From contig NZ_JAVAMO010000002.1 of NCBI RefSeq assembly GCF_030758345.1, positions 186,001 to 250,000 on the forward strand: 64,000 nucleotides of DNA, in the 5' to 3' direction. Position 1 is the first letter of the stretch; every line of letters begins with the position of its first letter. Shown one piece after another: positions 16,533 to 24,252 of the stretch. Position numbers and translations under genes: made by a program. The notes below the pieces were generated by a model that saw only the letters and a list, made by a program, of their open reading frames with translations, was not told where the DNA came from and searched no databases. This DNA comes from Ruegeria discodermiae (lineage in GTDB: Bacteria; Pseudomonadota; Alphaproteobacteria; Rhodobacterales; Rhodobacteraceae).

Positions 16533-18230
16533 TTACAGAATGAAGTCTTCGGCTTCCAGCCCGACAACGCCAAGCACATTGATCCGCATATCCGCAAGAC
16601 CACTGCCATCGCTGTCAAACAGAATGCGCGTGTCTGTGCCATTGTCGAGGATGCGCAGTTCAGCATTGCCCGACCCGGTGAGCGAACCACCAAAAAAGGC
16701 GGTGTCGGCCATGCTGCTGATCTGAGACAGATCAATCTGGTCGACGCCCTGCACATAGCCGTTGATCTTATCAGCAAAGCCGTTCCGGCTGTCCTCAATG
16801 TAGCGAAACACAAATGTGTCGGATCCCGTGCCACCATTCAGCGTGTCCTGACCATGGCCGCCAACCAGAGTGTCATTGCCAAGGCCGCCGTTCAGGATGT
16901 CACTGCCGCCGTTTCCAAACAGCAGGTCGTCTTCTACGCCGCCACTGAGCGTGTCATCTCCCAACCGCCCGCGCAATAAATCGTTTCCGGCCAGACCGTT
17001 CGCGACGTCATTGCCGCCGCCGCCAGAAATCGTATCATCGCCGGTGCCACCGTTCATGGTGTCATTGCCAAGGCCACCACGGATCAGATCATCGCCATCA
17101 AGTCCGTTCAGCGTATCGTTTCCAATGAAACCGCTCAGACGGTTGTCGCCACCATTTCCAATGATCGTATTGTTCGATGTGTTACCAAAACCATGGATAT
17201 CCTCACTCCCCAAAAGAGTGAGACGTTCGATATTGGCGGCCAGCGTATGGGTCGACCCGGCAAACACCTGGTCGGCGCCTTGGCCTGCCAGTTCCACCAG
17301 ATCAATCGACCCATCGTCGATATAGAAGATGTCAGAGCCGGCTCCACCCAAAACCTGCCCGGTCACGTCGCCACCGCGGCCATCGAATACGTCATCGCCT
17401 TGGCCAAGCTCGACATTGCCAATCATATGGCCCGAATTGACGACATCATCGGATCCTTCATCGCCTCGGAAAGAGCCCTCGGCACCCTGGATCAAGCCGG
17501 TGTTTAGCAATGATGCCGAACCATCGCCGCCCAAGTTGAAGAAATCCACGCCCCAATACTGGGCAGAGGTAATCGCGCCATGATTGACGACAACGGACCC
17601 AATTCCGCTGTTAGCCCCTCCATTTCCCAATGACACGCCTGATCCCGCCTCGTAACTGGCCTGGATCAAGCCGCCTGCTTCATTGATGATTGTTGTGTTG
17701 TTACCCTCGCTGAAAACGCCATGGTTGTAGCGCACGCTCGTGAGCGGGTTCACATCTGTCGCAATGATTGTGCCTGAGTTGATCACTCGATCGCCAGTGT
17801 CTCCGCCAAGTCCCAAAAATACGCCGGTTGAGCCGATGATGGACCCTGTATTGATAACTTCGTTATCACTCCCGATGGTCAACACCGCGATCGTGCGCTC
17901 TGACGCAATCAAACCTGCGTTGGTCAACGTGTTGTTGCCACCCGCCAAGAAGAGGTTTGTATCTGCGGCCGTTTCGTTGTTGGAACGTATCACACCTTCG
18001 CGTCCCACACTGACGACATTGTCGCCGCCGCTCATCTGGGCGGTGTATCCGTCACTGAGGACTGTACCATCCACATAGATAGAGTTTTCGCCGCCGGTGC
18101 CGCGAATTGTGGTGGACCCGCCAGCCGTAGAGATAATGACGCCCTCGACAACAAATAACGCGTCCTGCGTGCCAAGCGTGCGCTGCGTGGTGGTTCCAAT
18201 GAGGTTGGTGGTTTGGACTGTGGTGGTCAT
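16533..18230 (-). CDS. RTX-type calcium-binding secreted protein
   Basis: 565 residues from the ATG at 18230 (AGGAA seven bases upstream). The N-terminal half is made of imperfect beta-helix-like repeats (INTGSIIGS, INSGTIIAT, LNTGLIQGA type). Residues from about 360 on carry RTX nonapeptides (GGxGxDxLx, e.g. GLGNDTMNGGTGDDTISGG) that bind calcium. The C-terminus (GSDTFVFRYIEDS, then GVDQIDLSQI, then a final acidic DGSGLADM segment) matches serralysin-type C-terminal domains exported by type I secretion. There is no signal peptide, as expected, and no secretion genes are nearby. It is likely a cell-surface or released adhesin-like protein. It lies inside the broken thermonuclease copy. Confidence 0.85.
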   Translation of the reverse strand: MTTTVQTTNLIGTTTQRTLGTQDALFVVEGVIISTAGGSTTIRGTGGENSIYVDGTVLSDGYTAQMSGGDNVVSVGREGVIRSNNETAADTNLFLAGGNNTLTNAGLIASERTIAVLTIGSDNEVINTGSIIGSTGVFLGLGGDTGDRVINSGTIIATDVNPLTSVRYNHGVFSEGNNTTIINEAGGLIQASYEAGSGVSLGNGGANSGIGSVVVNHGAITSAQYWGVDFFNLGGDGSASLLNTGLIQGAEGSFRGDEGSDDVVNSGHMIGNVELGQGDDVFDGRGGDVTGQVLGGAGSDIFYIDDGSIDLVELAGQGADQVFAGSTHTLAANIERLTLLGSEDIHGFGNTSNNTIIGNGGDNRLSGFIGNDTLNGLDGDDLIRGGLGNDTMNGGTGDDTISGGGGNDVANGLAGNDLLRGRLGDDTLSGGVEDDLLFGNGGSDILNGGLGNDTLVGGHGQDTLNGGTGSDTFVFRYIEDSRNGFADKINGYVQGVDQIDLSQISSMADTAFFGGSLTGSGNAELRILDNGTDTRILFDSDGSGLADMRINVLGVVGLEAEDFIL

Positions 18231-18251
18231 CGCAAGGTTCCTTTTTTTCAA

Positions 18252-18590
18252 ATTATTTCAAGGCACTGCAAACCAAGAGAAATGATATGAGGCGATAAAA
18301 AAGACGCGCCTTTGTGCGCCAGGTGCCACACGTTGCACAACGAAGGCCAAAAAATCAAACTTTTGGATTCATTGGCGTGAACACGACAGCGCATGTCTTG
18401 TAGCACTTCAGGACATTCGATCTCTCAACGACAAAGCAGGTGGTGGGTCGTGCGAGGCTCGAACTCCCGACATCTTCGGTGTAGTCCAAGAGGTTTCTAC
18501 GTAACCTGTTGCATTTTGGCGTAATAAGAGCTTCGCATGTAGGTTTTTCGCTGTCTTCGTAATTGGTTTTGGTTCTCGTAGGCTCGGTGA
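18252..18590. other. Non-coding region upstream of RTX gene
   Basis: No gene is supported. The RTX promoter should be here, reading leftward. The tRNA-like 3-prime half is at 18441-18490. Base composition is lower in GC than around it, consistent with acquired DNA. Confidence 0.4.
18441..18490 (-). other. Degenerate tRNA-like 3-prime half
   Basis: Read on the minus strand, the segment ends ACGACCC-A-CCA. It is preceded by a T-arm-like element (GGGAG TTCGAGC CTCGC, four of five pairs), a five-base variable loop, and a near-complete five-pair anticodon-like stem around a seven-base loop. Position 33 is not T, and there is no matching 5-prime half (no GGGTCGT upstream), so it is not a functional tRNA. 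Such 3-prime halves commonly remain as attachment sites of integrated elements. Confidence 0.4.
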
Positions 18591-18782
18591 ACCTGCGTCC
18601 AGACAGGCGAGATGCATAGGGACCGTCATATCGGTACGTGCTATGTCGACAGCGAAAACCTGAGTACCACCGTTGGCGCCGCTGGGCATGCGTTGGATTG
18701 TCGTCGGTACTCAGGTGGGCGGTATGCCCGGTTTGAAAGGCCCGCTGCCAAGTCTCGGTTGAAGCGAGCGAAGTATTGCTGA
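18591..18782 (+). pseudogene. 3-prime remnant of second thermonuclease gene
   Basis: This frame ends with CRRYSGGRYARFE and a KSRLKRAKYC tail before a TGA at 18780-18782. It closely matches the last about 60 codons of the intact gene at 2098-2484 (CRRYSGGRYARFE, then KSRLKRARYC). Upstream, DRHIGTCYVD corresponds to DRYVGVCYAD. A TGA at 18588 closes the frame. The missing middle is replaced by the RTX gene region. Confidence 0.75.
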
Positions 18783-19142
18783 CGATAGAACTGTAAACGC
18801 GCAAACCCGCCGAGGATCAAAGCCGAGCACCATCATGCTTGGGCTGATAGGTGACCTCAACTAAGGCTCAACCGACTTCTTCCCGTCATTGTCAGGCCAT
18901 ACTGTTGAATAAAGCTCCTTCAAGTTTTCGACGAAACCCAAGGCGTATGCGGTCTAACAGAATGCTATCTGACCAGGTCATAGTAGGTCCGAAACTGGAG
19001 CGGTGCTTTCGCAAGAGCGATCCCGAAGCCATGTTTCTTCTTGCGGTGTTTTATGTGTCTGGCGGTCTGACGCTGCTGGCCGTTTTGAAGCTGGCCCATC
19101 ACGCAATGGAATTGCCGAGCCTGCCCTACCTTTGGGAACTGC
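18783..19142. other. Gap between thermonuclease remnant and zinc-ribbon remnant
   Basis: No supported gene. A plus-strand frame from about 18851 or 19030 encodes a short hydrophobic segment (MFLLAVFYVSGGLTLLAVL). It has no ribosome-binding site and overlaps the zinc-ribbon remnant on the other strand. The left-hand copy of this module has the lipoprotein gene here; no trace of it is visible. Confidence 0.35.
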
Positions 19143-19256
19143 TCATGTCTTTGTGTTCGTAAGAGCACGATCCCTCGCAGCCATCATCCTGCACCCTTCC
19201 TTGCAATACTTGTCGTCGATCCGCTTGCCACACTCTGCAGCCTGACCCGCCCGTTT
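19143..19256 (-). pseudogene. Remnant of HGG/zinc-ribbon phage protein, C-terminal part
   Basis: Minus-strand frame reading LKRAGQAAECGKRIDDKYC, then KEGCRMMAARDR, to a TGA at 19143. It matches the region at 3065-3170 (QAAECG-stop-RIDAKYCKEGCRKMAAR) at both DNA and protein level (compare 3102-3177 with 19174-19248). Unlike that copy, it has AAG (Lys) where the other has TAG. The N-terminal HGG part is absent, cut off close to the acetate kinase gene end. Confidence 0.65.
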
Positions 19257-19268
19257 AAGCTTGAGCGG

Positions 19269-20474
19269 TCAACTTTCGGTCGCCGCAAGCTGATCCAGTG
19301 CGCGCGAGGCGGCGCGGGCGATGATGCGTTCCTCGTCTGTGGGGATGACCAGCACCTTGGTTCTGCCGAGGCCGATACTCATTTCGTTGGCCATGTTGGC
19401 GCGCCCGTCCAGGGTGATCCCCATCCAATCCATACCATTGCAGATGCGCGCCCGGATCGTGGCTGAGTTCTCGCCGATCCCGCCGCAAAAGACCACGCCG
19501 TCAATACCATGCAGCGAGGCGGCCAAGGCGCCCAACTCGCGGCGGGCGCGGAAGGTGTAGTATTCGATGGCCATTTCCGCCTCGGGCCGTTGCGAAGCCT
19601 CAAGCGTCCGCATGTCGTTGGTTTCGTCCGACAGCCCTTTGAGCCCGCTTTCATTATAGAGCAGCTTGGTTAGCTCGTGGGCCGATAGCCCCTCCTGATC
19701 CATCAGATAGAGCACCACACCGGGGTCGAGTTGCCCGCAGCGCGTGCCCATCGGGAGGCCGTCAAGAGCGGAGAACCCCATGGTCGAGGCAATCGAACGC
19801 CCGTTCAGAACACCGCACATAGATGCGCCATTGCCCAGATGCGCGATCACCACACGGCCCGAAGCCAATTCGGGATCGATCCGCGCCAGCGTGCCGGTGA
19901 TGTATTCATAAGACAGCCCGTGGAACCCGTAGCGGCGCACGCCCCGGTCGTAATATTTCAGCGGCAGGCCAAACGTGTCATTAACCCAGGGGTGACTGCG
20001 GTGAAAGGCGGTGTCGAAACAGCCGATTTGCAGCGCGTCGGGGAACGCCTCCACTGAGGCCCGCACGGCTGCAAGGTTATGGGGCTGGTGCAGCGGCGCC
20101 AGCGGTTCGAGCAAGGCCAGTTTTTCCATCACCTGCGGTGTCAGCAACTGCGGTCCCTCGTAATCGACCCCTCCATGGGCGATACGGTGCCCGATGCAGG
20201 CAGGTGCCTTCCCTTGCAGGACGGTTTCGCATTGTTCCAGGATGGCCTGCAGCGCCACATGATGATCGGCTGAGCCCAGATTGTCCTCGACCTGTTGCGG
20301 CCCGATCCGTGCCTTGAAGCGGGCATTGGGTCCAAGGCTTTCAACCTGTCCTACGGCGATTTCGTCCGGTTCTCTTGCCGCCTTGTAGAGCGAGAATTTC
20401 AACGACGACGACCCGGCATTCAGCGACAGGATGAACTCTGCGTCGCTTTCCCCGGAACCTGTGCTTTGGGCCAT
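19269..20474 (-). CDS. ackA: Acetate kinase
   Basis: Interconverts acetate + ATP and acetyl phosphate + ADP in the cytoplasm. 401 residues, normal length. Motifs are complete: LNAGSSSLKFSLY phosphate-binding start, the GHRIAHGG and CFDTAFH segments, the HLGNGASMCG loop, MGTRCGQLDPG, and VFCGGIGENS near the C-terminus. The start at 20474 has GGAGAG six bases upstream. It follows the V-type ATPase A subunit by 112 bases on the same strand and is probably the last gene of that transcript. No phosphotransacetylase gene is in the window, so its acetyl phosphate source or sink lies elsewhere. Confidence 0.92.
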   Translation of the reverse strand: MAQSTGSGESDAEFILSLNAGSSSLKFSLYKAAREPDEIAVGQVESLGPNARFKARIGPQQVEDNLGSADHHVALQAILEQCETVLQGKAPACIGHRIAHGGVDYEGPQLLTPQVMEKLALLEPLAPLHQPHNLAAVRASVEAFPDALQIGCFDTAFHRSHPWVNDTFGLPLKYYDRGVRRYGFHGLSYEYITGTLARIDPELASGRVVIAHLGNGASMCGVLNGRSIASTMGFSALDGLPMGTRCGQLDPGVVLYLMDQEGLSAHELTKLLYNESGLKGLSDETNDMRTLEASQRPEAEMAIEYYTFRARRELGALAASLHGIDGVVFCGGIGENSATIRARICNGMDWMGITLDGRANMANEMSIGLGRTKVLVIPTDEERIIARAASRALDQLAATES

Positions 20475-20586
20475 CTGTTCTCTCCGTATAACTGCGGGAC
20501 TCGTCGCCCCCCTATTCTCTACCATCCGAAGATTATCCCGCGCGTGTCACTCTAGACGCGGCGTCAACCGGCCCATCCCCCGGCAC

Positions 20587-22440
20587 TCACGCACGCGCCG
20601 GGGCAGCAACGGACTGGGTGGCGATCTTGGCGCGGATTTTTTCCAGTAGGCTGTCATAGTCGGGCGTGCCTTCGGCGGCATAGTGGAAGTTCTTGAAAAG
20701 GCCGGTCAGTTCGGTGAACCAGGCGCGGATATCCGCCTTGTGTTCCAGCCCCATCTCATCCTGCACCACGCCATACATTAGCTTGAACACAAGCCGTTGA
20801 CGGTCCAGCGAGACCGAGCAATCCACGTCATCGAACGCGTCCTGCTGCAAGTAGATCATGTCGACAAACAGCGCCTTCTGATAGGTCACATAGTCGTCGA
20901 TGGTGATGCCCTCCTCGCCGGTGACCTGCATCATCTGATCGATCTGTTCACCCCGTTCCAGCAGCGTCTGCATCTCCTTGACGCGCGTGATCCAGGTTGG
21001 GTCGATATTGCGGCCATACCAGTCGCTCATCTGATCGAGATAGCGCGACCACGACAGCAGCGGGTCCACCGCCGGGTAGAACCGTTTATAAGCACGCTCC
21101 GAGGACAGGCCGAGAAAACACTTCACCGTCGATAGGGTCGATTGCGTCACCGGCTCGTCGAAATTACCGCCTGCAGGTGACACAGTTCCGATCATGGTCA
21201 GGCTGCCGCTGTCGCCGTCATTGGTCAGGATCACGCCCGCGCGTTCGTAAAGCCCCTTGATCGAGCTTTCCAGATAGGCCGGAAAACCCTCTTCGCCCGG
21301 GATTTCCTCAAGCCGCCCGCTGGTTTCGCGCATGGCCTGCGCCCAGCGGGAGGTGCTGTCGGCGATCAGCAGCACATCCAGCCCCATCTGACGGTAGTAT
21401 TCGCCCAACGTGATGCCGGTGAAGATCGAGGCCTCGCGCGCGGCCACTGGCATCGAGGACGTGTTGCAAATGATGATGGTGCGGTCCATCAGGCTGCCGC
21501 CGGATTTCGGGTCGGTCATCTCGGGATATTCCGTGATGGTCTCGACCACCTCGCCCGCCCGTTCGCCACAGGCCACGACAATCACGATATCGACCTGCGC
21601 GTTGCGCGCGATCAGGTTCTGCAGCACGGTCTTGCCCGCTCCGAAGGGGCCGGGAATACAAGCGGTGCCGCCGCGCGCGATGGGAAAGAACGTGTCGATC
21701 AGCCGTTGCGAAGTCAGGATCGGCGCGTCGGGAAAGGTACGGCGCGAGGCGGCGGATTTCAGCAGGTTTGCGGGCACCGGGCGGCGCACCGGCCAGCGTT
21801 GCGCGAGCGTCAGGATATGTTCCGAGCCATCCTCGCCGGTCAGGCGGGCCACCGGGTCATGCACGGTGGCAGCGCCTTTCTGGACCCAGTTGATCGTATA
21901 GCGACCTGCCCAGTTGAACGGCACCATGATCTTGTGGGTGAACCGCCCCTCGGGCACCGTGCCCACGACATCGCCGGCAGAGACCCTATCGCCCAGCTTG
22001 ACCTTTGGTGTGAAAGACCATTTGGCCCCTTCGTCAAGCGGCGCCACATCCGCACCGCGGGGCAGAAAGATACCATACTCGGCGGCGACCTTGGCCAGTG
22101 GCGATTGCAGCCCGTCATAGACCTGCCCCAGCAGGCCGGGCCCCAGTTCGACCGACAGCAACTGTCCGCTCTGCTCCACCGGGTCACCCACGGCAACGCC
22201 GCTTGTGCTCTCATAAACCTGCGCATCTGCGGTCTTACCCCGCACCCGTAGAATCTCGGCCTTGAGCCTCTCCTGCCGTCCGCCAGGGGCGGGTTTGGAG
22301 GGCAGGATATAAACAACCTCATTCTTGACCAGCCGACCGGGCGATCCGTCGGGCTGATCCAGCGCTTCGATCTCGACGAGGCCTTCCTGCACCGCCGCGA
22401 TGCGGGAGGTGGGGACCTGAGTTTTAGGGTCGGCAGTCAT
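20587..22440 (-). CDS. atpA: V/A-type ATPase catalytic subunit A
   Basis: 617 residues, the usual length. It has the N-terminal beta barrel, the A-specific bulge region (GDVVGTVPEGRFTHKIMVPF), the Walker A loop GPFGAGKTVLQN, and Walker B-like LLIADSTSRWAQAMRE. It carries the catalytic sites of the rotary ATPase peripheral V1/A1 head. The start overlaps the DUF2764 gene by four bases (ATGA). It is the last ATPase gene in the operon before ackA. The subunit set points to a bacterial V/A-type enzyme rather than the F-type ATP synthase. Whether it synthesises ATP or pumps H+ or Na+ cannot be told from this subunit. Confidence 0.93.
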   Translation of the reverse strand: MTADPKTQVPTSRIAAVQEGLVEIEALDQPDGSPGRLVKNEVVYILPSKPAPGGRQERLKAEILRVRGKTADAQVYESTSGVAVGDPVEQSGQLLSVELGPGLLGQVYDGLQSPLAKVAAEYGIFLPRGADVAPLDEGAKWSFTPKVKLGDRVSAGDVVGTVPEGRFTHKIMVPFNWAGRYTINWVQKGAATVHDPVARLTGEDGSEHILTLAQRWPVRRPVPANLLKSAASRRTFPDAPILTSQRLIDTFFPIARGGTACIPGPFGAGKTVLQNLIARNAQVDIVIVVACGERAGEVVETITEYPEMTDPKSGGSLMDRTIIICNTSSMPVAAREASIFTGITLGEYYRQMGLDVLLIADSTSRWAQAMRETSGRLEEIPGEEGFPAYLESSIKGLYERAGVILTNDGDSGSLTMIGTVSPAGGNFDEPVTQSTLSTVKCFLGLSSERAYKRFYPAVDPLLSWSRYLDQMSDWYGRNIDPTWITRVKEMQTLLERGEQIDQMMQVTGEEGITIDDYVTYQKALFVDMIYLQQDAFDDVDCSVSLDRQRLVFKLMYGVVQDEMGLEHKADIRAWFTELTGLFKNFHYAAEGTPDYDSLLEKIRAKIATQSVAAPARA

Positions 22441-23129
22441 CCGGTCCCTCCTTCCAGCATCAAATCGGGAAAATCCTGCAGCGCGTCATCGGAAAGCTGC
22501 GCAAAGCGCCGCGCGGCGGCCTGCGCATCTGAGGCGGCCCAGCGGTCGAAGAGGTTCCATTTCAGTACATAGATCACCACCGCCTCGAAATCGAAATGGT
22601 GCAGGCCACCATGGCGCTGCAACTGACGGAACGCGACCTCAAGCAGATGCCGTTCCAACCCCAGCGCATCCCCGGCCTCCAGCAGCTTGGCCGCCTCGCG
22701 CAGCCAGGGCAGTGGTGCATCCAGTCGAAAGGTCTGGTCAGACCAGTTCGCCACGATATGTCCGGTCCATTTTCCAAAGCCCCATGGGCCGGTGGGCGCG
22801 GCCATCCCTTCGCGCCGCATCCGCAGGGCGGCAATGGCGGTGCGCAGTTCCATCCGATCAGAGACAATGGCGCGCAGGGTGGGTTGCGGCAGATCGCTTA
22901 ACAAGGCGCGGGCGCGTTTGACCACATCGGAGATGTCGGACTGGGCGTCATAGCTGGCCCAGTTCAGAACATGTTCGATCCGTTTCAGTGTCCTTGCATC
23001 ACCTTCTTCCAACGCCCTCAACCGCTTGCGCAGTCGCAGTTCCGAGAGCGGCGGCTGCTTGGCCACAAACAGACGCTCGGAACTGGGTAGGCTGGAGACC
23101 AGCGCGATATAGGCATCAGGACCGGGCAT
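22437..23129 (-). CDS. DUF2764 protein of V/A-type ATPase operon (probable subunit C equivalent)
   Basis: 230 residues beginning MPGPDAYIALVSSLPS, rich in Leu/Arg helices, with the family features SSLP near the N-terminus and a Trp-rich C-terminal half (VIYVLKWNLFDRW). DUF2764 genes occur inside V-ATPase operons of chlamydiae and spirochaetes, between E and A exactly as here. By position and helical composition they are believed to stand in for the C/d subunit that links rotor and stator. It overlaps atpA by four bases and starts two bases after the E gene stop. The role assignment is inference from context. Confidence 0.8.
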   Translation of the reverse strand: MPGPDAYIALVSSLPSSERLFVAKQPPLSELRLRKRLRALEEGDARTLKRIEHVLNWASYDAQSDISDVVKRARALLSDLPQPTLRAIVSDRMELRTAIAALRMRREGMAAPTGPWGFGKWTGHIVANWSDQTFRLDAPLPWLREAAKLLEAGDALGLERHLLEVAFRQLQRHGGLHHFDFEAVVIYVLKWNLFDRWAASDAQAAARRFAQLSDDALQDFPDLMLEGGTG

Positions 23130-23131
23130 GA

Positions 23132-23809
23132 TCAGCGGATCACGCCTTCCAGAACCGCGCGGAAGCGCGGTTGCAGGTGCTGCATCAGCACATCGGCAAT
23201 AGCCTCATCCGACAGATCAAGCTTGATCCCGTCCGCGCTCGCCTGCGCCCGAATCCCCGCATGCAGATCACTGGACGCAAACAGCGCCACGCCATCCTTC
23301 AGCATTTCCTGCGTCAGACCGAGGACGAATTTGGTGAGCTGGCCGGACTGGATATCATCTGCATTGGCGCGGATCGCGTCGGGGCCGACCACTTCGACGG
23401 GCAAGATCACCTTCGCATCTTCACTGATACCGGTCTCAGTCCTGGCGCGGCCAACCAGTTCCAGCACCATCTGTTTCAGCATTTCCGGGTCACTCATGGT
23501 TTCCGACACCATCCGTTGAACATCCTGCTGGAACTGTGCCATCAGCGTGGATTTCATCGTCAGAACCGCGTCACGCATGGCGGTGTTCAATGCCTCTTCG
23601 CCCGCCTTGGTGTAGCGGTCGGAGGCGTCGCGGGCATCGCTTTGCAGCTTGGTGGCCTCGGCCTGTGCTGTCTCGACAATCTGCGCGGCCTTGGCCTGCG
23701 CCTCTTGCGTCAGGCGCGCGGCCTCGTCCGAGCCAGCCTGTACGCCTTCGCTGCGCAGCCGGTCGATCAGCGCGTCGATGCCCTGTGCGGTGTCCTGTTC
23801 CGTCGCCAT
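23132..23809 (-). CDS. atpE: V/A-type ATPase subunit E (peripheral stalk)
   Basis: 225 residues. A long N-terminal coiled coil (Ala/Glu/Gln-rich, about 1-110) is followed by a C-terminal globular domain with a PRFRAVLEGVIR end, the layout of the E subunit forming the peripheral stalk. The ATG at 23809 shares one base with the stop of the K gene (TGATG); a GTG one codon earlier is possible. No separate G/H partner is encoded in the operon, so E may self-associate or an unlinked gene supplies it. Confidence 0.82.
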   Translation of the reverse strand: MATEQDTAQGIDALIDRLRSEGVQAGSDEAARLTQEAQAKAAQIVETAQAEATKLQSDARDASDRYTKAGEEALNTAMRDAVLTMKSTLMAQFQQDVQRMVSETMSDPEMLKQMVLELVGRARTETGISEDAKVILPVEVVGPDAIRANADDIQSGQLTKFVLGLTQEMLKDGVALFASSDLHAGIRAQASADGIKLDLSDEAIADVLMQHLQPRFRAVLEGVIR

Positions 23810-24252
23810 CACGCGATCCCCGCGCTGATCACCAGGGCGAAAACGAACGCAAAAACGCCGAAGCCTTCGATGATCGCAGCGGGCGCCAGTGACAGGCCAA
23901 AGATCTCAGGCTTTTCCTTGGAGGCATTGATTGCCGCGGCACAGGCGCGCCCCTGCCACATGCCGCAATAAAGCAGCGCCAGCCCCGATAAAACGCCCAC
24001 GCCGAAAAGCCCTCCGGCATTTTCGGCGGTGACGGCGCGGTTCAGGGTGAACATGATCACGATCCCATAGATCGCGAATGTTGATGGAAAGGCCGAGATG
24101 CCCACGAAGCGGCCATATCCACTTTCAGTTTCCAGCATCGCTCCGATGCTGGCCTGCCCTGCAATCGAACAGCCGATCGCGCTGGCGATTGTCCCAAGCG
24201 CCATGGGGGCGAATATGCCAACCCAGCCCAATGCGATGACGAAATCGGTCAT
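23809..24252 (-). CDS. atpK: V/A-type ATPase proteolipid subunit K (rotor ring)
   Basis: 147 residues from the ATG at 24252 (AGGAGG seven bases upstream). It has four membrane helices arranged as two hairpins. The ion-binding carboxylate is Glu129 in the fourth helix (LAPAAIIEGFGVF). The equivalent helix of the first hairpin (SAFPSTFAIYGIV) lacks an acidic residue, as in duplicated V-type proteolipids that carry one ion site per four helices. The first helix has the small-residue pattern ASAIGCSIAG. The ATGA overlap with the I subunit gene shows coupling. Fewer ion sites per ring would favour pumping over synthesis, which is a family-level inference. Confidence 0.9.
   Translation of the reverse strand: MTDFVIALGWVGIFAPMALGTIASAIGCSIAGQASIGAMLETESGYGRFVGISAFPSTFAIYGIVIMFTLNRAVTAENAGGLFGVGVLSGLALLYCGMWQGRACAAAINASKEKPEIFGLSLAPAAIIEGFGVFAFVFALVISAGIA

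Noticed and set aside
18441-18490. Functional tRNA gene
   Set aside because: No 5-prime half or D-arm, wrong base at position 33 and mismatches in stems; kept only as a tRNA-like remnant.
18851-19162. 103-codon plus-strand frame with a hydrophobic segment
   Set aside because: No ribosome-binding site, overlaps the zinc-ribbon remnant on the other strand, and no protein family is recognised.
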